From: DATLFA01 sp039934635 | GTDB lineage: Bacteria; Actinomycetota; Acidimicrobiia; Acidimicrobiales; WLNW01 | Length of the DNA stretch: 36,407 bases | Direction: 5' to 3' | Assembly: GCA_039934635.1 (NCBI GenBank) | Contig: JBDTLT010000031.1 | Coordinates: 1 to 36,407, forward strand | Shown here: positions 32,303-36,407 of the stretch, one piece after another | Numbering within the stretch: position 1 is the stretch's first letter | Layout of the letters: the number at the start of each line of letters is the position of its first letter | Made by a program: the position numbers and the translations under genes | The notes under the pieces: generated by a model | Told to the model about the DNA's origin: nothing | What the model saw: the letters and a program-made list of their open reading frames with translations, nothing else | The model's database searches: none

Positions 32303-32866
32303 TTAGTTTTCTCGCACTGCTTGGATCTCGAGCGCGATCTGGATCTTGCGCCCGAGGCCGACACCGCCGCCTTCGAGCACGGTGTTGAACGTGATGCCGA
32401 AGTCGTCACGGTTGATCTCTGCTGTCGCCGAAAAGCCGACGCGGGTGTCACCGAACGGAGTGGTCGCCTGGAAGCCGGTCACCTCGACATGCAGCGGTAC
32501 CTGCTTGGTCACTCCATGCAGCGACAGCTCACCGTCGACGATGAAGTCGTCGCCATCGGCGCGGACACCCGTCGAGCGAAACGTGAGCTCGGGGTGCACG
32601 CCGACATCGAAGAAGTCGGCGGAGCGCACGTGTTCGTCACGACCCTCGTTGCCGGTGTCGATCGACGCCAAGGCCACGACCGCCTCGACGTGCGACTCGA
32701 GCGGGTTCTCGGCGATGACGAGGGTGCCGCCGAAGTCCCCGAAACGGCCCCGGACTTTGCTGACCATCAGGTGGCGGACGCTGAACGCGACCTCGGAATG
32801 GACGGGGTCGATCCGCCACGTGCCGGTGAGATTCGTGGGGAGGGCGCTGGATTCGAGAAGGCTCAT
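32303..32866 (-). CDS. YceI-family lipocalin-like protein
   Basis: 187 residues. TWRIDPVHSEVAFSVRHL (16-33) and VRGRFGDFGG begin the YceI beta-barrel; SLHGVTKQVPL is the second family motif, and RDDFGITFN the third. The family binds amphipathic molecules such as polyisoprenoids. No signal peptide is seen, so this is a cytoplasmic member, the usual kind in actinobacteria. ATG 32866 has AAGGAG six bases upstream. It diverges from a MarR gene and probably responds to it. Confidence 0.93.
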   Translation of the reverse strand: MSLLESSALPTNLTGTWRIDPVHSEVAFSVRHLMVSKVRGRFGDFGGTLVIAENPLESHVEAVVALASIDTGNEGRDEHVRSADFFDVGVHPELTFRSTGVRADGDDFIVDGELSLHGVTKQVPLHVEVTGFQATTPFGDTRVGFSATAEINRDDFGITFNTVLEGGGVGLGRKIQIALEIQAVREN

Positions 32867-32884
32867 GGGGGGCTCCTTGTGTCA

Positions 32885-32940
32885 GTTCATTTGAACTTTC
32901 AACTATTGAACATTGTAGCAGATTTTGTTGAAAGATCAAC
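32885..32940. promoter_or_regulatory. MarR operator array between yceI-like and MarR genes
   Basis: Four overlapping or adjacent inverted repeats of TTGAA/TTCAA half-sites: GTTCA-TT-TGAAC (32885-32896), TTGAA-CT-TTCAA (32891-32902), TTCAA-CTA-TTGAA (32898-32910) and GTTGA-AAGA-TCAAC (32927-32940). The region is AT-rich, unlike its surroundings, and must hold both promoters. Confidence 0.6.
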
Positions 32941-32968
32941 TACCTCTTCCAGCACCTAGGATTTGGGC

Positions 32969-33550
32969 ATGAGCCCTGCCCGCCCCACCACCGCCACGCA
33001 ACCGAGATGGCTCGACGACGACGAAAGCCGAGCGTGGGTCGCCTGGATCCTGTCGACTCGGCTGTTGTGGGACGAGCTCGAGCGCGACCTCCAGCGCGAC
33101 GCGGGCATGCCGTTCAGCTATTACGAAGTGCTCGTGATGCTCTCCGAGTCACCCCTGCGGGCGCGGCGGATGAGCGAGCTCGCCGACGCGACACAGTCGT
33201 CGCGCAGCCGCCTGAGTCACGCGGTCACCCGCCTCGAAGAGCTCGGCTGGGTGCGCCGTGAGAGTTGCCCGAGCGATCGCCGCGGCTCGCTGGCCGTGCT
33301 CACCGAAGCCGGCTTCGCTGCGCTGCAAGCGGCCGCACCCGATCACGTCGAGAGCGTGCGAACGCATCTCTTCGACCTGCTTTCCCCCGAGCAGTTGGTG
33401 CAGCTCCGCGAGATCAGCGACACGTTGCTCGATCACTTGTTGCCCATCGTCAGCTCGCGCGACGAATCGCAGGCGGGCCGACTGGAGATGGCGCGAGCGC
33501 GCCTCGGCCAGAGCGACCAAGGCAAGGGGGCACCGGCTCATGGGTGCTGA
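32969..33550 (+). CDS. MarR-family transcriptional regulator
   Basis: 193 residues with a winged helix at about 55-130: MSELADATQSSRSRLSHAV (recognition region) and the wing RRESCPSDRRGS, followed by dimerisation helices. ATG 32969 is preferred over TTG 32963, two codons earlier, because TAGGAT stands near. It diverges from the YceI-like gene, the common pairing for oxidative or organic-acid responsive MarR regulators. The SnoaL-like gene begins within its last codons (11-nt overlap). Confidence 0.92.
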   Translation: MSPARPTTATQPRWLDDDESRAWVAWILSTRLLWDELERDLQRDAGMPFSYYEVLVMLSESPLRARRMSELADATQSSRSRLSHAVTRLEELGWVRRESCPSDRRGSLAVLTEAGFAALQAAAPDHVESVRTHLFDLLSPEQLVQLREISDTLLDHLLPIVSSRDESQAGRLEMARARLGQSDQGKGAPAHGC

Positions 33551-33983
33551 CGATCTACTCGACGAACTGCGCTGCATCCGCGTCCTCCATCGCTATGCAA
33601 CGGCCGTCGATGCCGTCGATCTCGACACGTTGCGCACGTGCTTCTTCGACGACGTGCAGTCGAGCTACGTCGGTCAGCCCTTCACCACCGGTGTCGAGCC
33701 CATCGTCGAGATGATCGAGCGGCTCGAGCGGCTCAAAGGCACGATCCACAACCTCGGGCCGGTCAGCGCGGTGGTCGAGGGAACATCGGCGCATGCGACC
33801 GCCGGTTGCCTCGTGCTCGCGGTCAGCGCCGGCGACGAACCCCACGGTGTGATCCGCGGCGTCAAGTACGTGTTCGGTCTCGAATCACGCAACGGCGAGT
33901 GGCGCATCGTGCGACTCGAGCACCGTGTGATGTGGGCAACGGCCGCGCCACAGTCCGGCCTCATGGGCGAACCGCGCCACTAG
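33540..33983 (+). CDS. SnoaL/NTF2-like domain protein
   Basis: 147 residues with an NTF2-like cone fold. LRCIRVLHRYATAVDAVDLD, then CFFDDV, GVEPIVEMIE, GTIHNLG and the C-terminal EWRIVRLEHRVMWA are standard for SnoaL_4-type proteins (small ketosteroid-isomerase or ring-hydroxylating-dioxygenase beta-like fold). Catalytic role unknown. It is coupled to the MarR gene by an 11-nt overlap. Confidence 0.82.
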   Translation: MGADDLLDELRCIRVLHRYATAVDAVDLDTLRTCFFDDVQSSYVGQPFTTGVEPIVEMIERLERLKGTIHNLGPVSAVVEGTSAHATAGCLVLAVSAGDEPHGVIRGVKYVFGLESRNGEWRIVRLEHRVMWATAAPQSGLMGEPRH

Positions 33984-33987
33984 GACT

Positions 33988-34027
33988 TCAGAGTGCGGCG
34001 CGCCGAGTCAGAGTGCGGCGCGCAGTG
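33988..34027. repeat. 20-bp tandem duplication at the esterase stop codon
   Basis: TCAGAGTGCGGCGCGC occurs at 33988-34003 and again at 34008-34023, a 20-bp period. On the minus strand the inner copy encodes the last codons and TGA of the esterase gene; the outer copy repeats them after the stop. Confidence 0.7.
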
Positions 34028-34889
34028 CGGCCGCGGCTTCATCGAGACCGGCTTGGCGCACTTCGGTATCGCCGAGCGCAAAGAACCCGTGCACCGCGGT
34101 CGGATACCGATGCACTGTCGTTGCCACACCCGCTTGCGCAAGACGCGCGGCGTAGGCCTCGCCCTCGTCGCGCAGTGGGTCGTATCCCGCGGTGAGCACG
34201 AGCGCCGGGGGCAGACCCGCGAAATCGGTGGCGCGAACCGGCGACGCGCGCCAGTCCTCGGCATCCGCACGATCGAGCAGATAATGGTCGCTGAACCAAT
34301 GCATCAAGCCGAGGCTGAGCCCGTGGCGACCATCGCCGAGCTCGGTATAGGACGGCCAGTCACCGAAGTGGTCGGTCGCCGGGTAGACCAACAATTGAAA
34401 CGCAATCGCGGGACCGCCGCGCTCGCGCGCGACCAGACAGAGCGCGGCCGCGAGGTTGCCGCCGGCGCTATCCCCCGCCACTGCGATGCGTTTGGGATCC
34501 ACGCCGAGTTCCTCGCCGTGCTCGGCGACGAAACGCAACGCGTCGTAGCAGTCCTCCAAACCCTCGGGAAACGGGAACTCGGGCGCCAACCGGTAGTCGA
34601 CCGAAACGACCACGCAACCCGACCGCGCGGCGAGCGCGCTCGTCGTCGCATCGTGCGTGTCGAGGTCGCCGACAACCCATCCGCCTCCGTGCAAGTACAC
34701 CACTGCGGGGAGTGGTGATTCCCCCTGCGGACGGTAGACCCGAGCGCCGATCGGGCCGGCGCGCCCGGGGATCACGAAGTCGTCGATGCCGGCAAGGCCG
34801 TCGTCGTGTCGCGGCAACGCAGCCGCCAATCGCTGTGCGCGGGCCTGCGCGGGCGTCACGTTCATGTAGCTCGATACGGGTTCGGACAT
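34008..34889 (-). CDS. HSL-family alpha/beta hydrolase (esterase)
   Basis: 293 residues. Oxyanion motif HGGGW (67-71), nucleophile GDSAGG with Ser141, Asp237 in GYDPLRDEG and His267 in HGFF complete the hormone-sensitive-lipase-type triad. This family hydrolyses short acyl esters or lactones. The protein is cytoplasmic. The ATG at 34889 lies 10 nt after the ComB-like stop, so the two are probably cotranscribed. Substrate unknown. Confidence 0.93.
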   Translation of the reverse strand: MSEPVSSYMNVTPAQARAQRLAAALPRHDDGLAGIDDFVIPGRAGPIGARVYRPQGESPLPAVVYLHGGGWVVGDLDTHDATTSALAARSGCVVVSVDYRLAPEFPFPEGLEDCYDALRFVAEHGEELGVDPKRIAVAGDSAGGNLAAALCLVARERGGPAIAFQLLVYPATDHFGDWPSYTELGDGRHGLSLGLMHWFSDHYLLDRADAEDWRASPVRATDFAGLPPALVLTAGYDPLRDEGEAYAARLAQAGVATTVHRYPTAVHGFFALGDTEVRQAGLDEAAAALRAAL

Positions 34890-34899
34890 CGTCGCGACC

Positions 34900-35616
34900 C
34901 TACCGCGTGATATCGAGACGAAGCGCGCCGCCGACGCGCGTCACTTCCATCGCGAAATCGAATGCATCGACGCGCGTCGCGTACGCAATGTCATCAGGGT
35001 CCACGTGACCGTCGCCGAGCCGCAGCGTGAACATCGCTTCGTCACAGTTGGCGACGAACGCGGCGGTCGCCGGCGCATCGATCGGCAAGCCCACCCGTGC
35101 TCTTTCGATGAGCTGCGCCGTTGCAAGGTCGTCGTCGCCTGACGACGGGCCCCCGTCGAGGAATCGTCCGGTGATGAGATAGGTCGGTGTGCCGGCATTG
35201 CTGCGGTTGAGCGCACGAGCGGTCGCCGATGCGCAGACGAGGCTCGCACACCACAGCCGCGACGCATTGTGCGCGGCGGTCACGCCACGCGTGCCGGCCG
35301 ACGTGCGTTGCACCATGACTCGGCCCGACAGATCGGCACGCGAGACGGCAACTGGCGAGTTGGAGAAGTCGAATCCTGCCGGCTGCCGCCCGTGATCCTC
35401 GCCCATCGCGAGCGCGCCGGGATGACGTTGCTTGAACGCGAGCGCTTCGTCGACTTCGGCAACGAGCCAGATCTCGCGCGCGCCTGCTGCGAGTGCGTAT
35501 GCCGCAGTGGTGAAGGCGCGGATGACGTCGATCGCAACGACAGGCCCGGCCACGTCGCCGATCTCCCATGGCGGCAGAAAGCGAACGCCTTCTCTCCTGT
35601 CTACGGGCCGCTGCAT
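34900..35616 (-). CDS. 2-phosphosulfolactate phosphatase family (ComB-like)
   Basis: 238 residues. The ComB motifs are visible: AIDVIRAFTTAAYA (28-41), GEDHG (72-76), GFDFSNSP (81-88), QRTSAGTRG (103-111) and GDDDLATA near 164. The family removes phosphate from 2-phosphosulfolactate with Mg2+, giving sulfolactate in coenzyme M or sulfolactate metabolism. No ComA, ComC or sulfolactate dehydrogenase gene is in view, so the true substrate could differ. The ATG at 35616 is 43 bp from the divergent methyltransferase start. The esterase gene follows 10 nt downstream. Confidence 0.88.
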   Translation of the reverse strand: MQRPVDRREGVRFLPPWEIGDVAGPVVAIDVIRAFTTAAYALAAGAREIWLVAEVDEALAFKQRHPGALAMGEDHGRQPAGFDFSNSPVAVSRADLSGRVMVQRTSAGTRGVTAAHNASRLWCASLVCASATARALNRSNAGTPTYLITGRFLDGGPSSGDDDLATAQLIERARVGLPIDAPATAAFVANCDEAMFTLRLGDGHVDPDDIAYATRVDAFDFAMEVTRVGGALRLDITR

Positions 35617-35659
35617 ATTGCGGACACTAACGTTGGTCGCGGCGATCTAGAGTCGATTT

Positions 35660-36391
35660 GTGGCCTCTCGGAACTATGACCGCATCGCCGACCGTTACGA
35701 GGAACTGCGCGGTGGCGAGTCGCGCGCTGAGGCAATCGCGTTGGCCATCACGCCCGAGTTGTGCGGGCCTCGTGTGCTCGACGTCGGCGTCGGCACTGGC
35801 ATCGTTGCCGCCGCATTCGAGCGGCGCGGCTACACCGTCTTCGGCGTCGACATCTCGCAGGCGATGTTGGCAAGAGCGCGGCCACGTCTGCACGGTCGGA
35901 TCATCTGTGCGACGGGCGAACGGATGCCGCTGCGCGATCACGTGGTCGATACGGCGATATTCGTGTGGTCCCTCCACCACATTGCCCAACCCGTCGCCGC
36001 TCTACGCGATGCGGCGCGCATCGTCCGTCCCGGCGGCCGCGTGATCGTCATCGCGGCGCGACCCGAGCCACAGCCAGACGAGATCGGACAGATCTTCACT
36101 CGGTTGAACGAGTTGGATCGGCCCGATCCTGCCACCGATCTCGACTTGCCGACGATGGCCGGGCTGCGCACAGTCGCCACCGGCGCGGTCGCGCTCGAGT
36201 TCGAGCAGTCGCCCAAGGACCAGGCGCAACTGGTCGAAGACCGTCAATACGCACCGTTGTGGGAGCTCGACGACACGCGCTGGCGCGCCATCGTACAACC
36301 GGTGATCGACGCCCTACGAGCGCTCCCCGACCCCGACTCGCCGAGGACGCGCGTGCTGCGCCAGCCCTACCGCGTCTTCGTCTCAGCGTGA
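35660..36391 (+). CDS. Class I SAM-dependent methyltransferase
   Basis: 243 residues. The SAM-binding glycine loop VLDVGVGTGI (39-48), the acidic end of beta-2 in GVDISQAML, and FVWSLHHIAQP (motif near beta-4) are those of the Methyltransf_11 family. The acceptor is unknown. The start is GTG 35660, preceded by no strong ribosome site. The last 16 bases of the window after its stop hold nothing recognisable. Confidence 0.9.
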   Translation: MASRNYDRIADRYEELRGGESRAEAIALAITPELCGPRVLDVGVGTGIVAAAFERRGYTVFGVDISQAMLARARPRLHGRIICATGERMPLRDHVVDTAIFVWSLHHIAQPVAALRDAARIVRPGGRVIVIAARPEPQPDEIGQIFTRLNELDRPDPATDLDLPTMAGLRTVATGAVALEFEQSPKDQAQLVEDRQYAPLWELDDTRWRAIVQPVIDALRALPDPDSPRTRVLRQPYRVFVSA

Positions 36392-36407
36392 GGCGGGATT
36401 CGCCGCG

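Noticed and set aside
1..36407. CRISPR array, tRNA or rRNA gene, insertion sequence, prophage or integrase
   Set aside because: I saw no regularly spaced repeats, cloverleaf-like sequence, transposase/integrase motif or phage structural gene.

Overview
The window is chromosomal DNA of a high-GC actinobacterium. The evidence is GC-rich coding on both strands, frequent GTG and TTG starts, many 1-11 nt gene overlaps, an F420-type oxidoreductase tail, a SpoIIE/STAS signalling pair, a Gram-positive style MacB-like transporter with a peptidoglycan-binding adaptor, and PaiB, YceI and ComB family genes. The class Acidimicrobiia is a guess from overall feel, not shown by a marker gene. Gene density is very high; no gap exceeds 300 bases, and I see no rRNA, tRNA, CRISPR array, transposase or phage gene.

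Layout. (1) 1-5734: tail of an F420-dependent oxidoreductase, then on the minus strand a PAP2/inositolphosphotransferase-like membrane protein, a STAS anti-sigma-antagonist overlapping a membrane-bound SpoIIE phosphatase, an LPG-synthase-TM (UPF0104) membrane protein, an SDR oxidoreductase and a PaiB-like flavin-binding protein. (2) 5801-12467: an alpha/beta hydrolase, then a two-component system (minus) divergent from a lipoprotein / adaptor / ABC ATPase / ABC permease operon (plus). The gap between them carries a 22-bp perfect palindrome plus an 8-bp direct repeat with 2-bp spacing, a good OmpR-type operator. The lipoprotein contains an internally duplicated CMRxHGVDMPDP module. (3) 12468-14459: a 20-bp-stem hairpin, then a DUF2207-like membrane protein.

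(4) 14486-31463: the main accessory block. One apparent minus-strand operon of 16 genes, almost all overlapping or separated by a few bases, runs: GntR regulator, amidohydrolase, GlcG/HbpS-like protein, peptide-type substrate-binding lipoprotein, two permeases, two ATPases, RidA, GGT-like Ntn hydrolase, M24-fold protein, DUF2848 protein, HpaB-family flavin monooxygenase, cupin, UbiD decarboxylase, MFS exporter. A convergent ubiX, whose product makes the prenyl-FMN cofactor of UbiD, overlaps the last gene. The block looks like import plus stepwise breakdown (amide or ring hydrolysis, deamination of an imine, hydroxylation, decarboxylation) of one unidentified N-containing, probably aromatic or heteroaromatic, compound. 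Active-site substitutions in the HpaB, M24 and GGT members suggest a substrate unlike those of the textbook enzymes. A nested palindrome with the FadR-type core CTTGTCAGACAAG sits upstream of the GntR gene, and a long hairpin separates the binding-protein gene from the permeases.

(5) 31646-36407: a TetR regulator, a YceI protein divergent from a MarR regulator with a TTGAA/TTCAA operator array between them, a SnoaL-like protein, an HSL-family esterase, a ComB-like 2-phosphosulfolactate phosphatase and a SAM methyltransferase.
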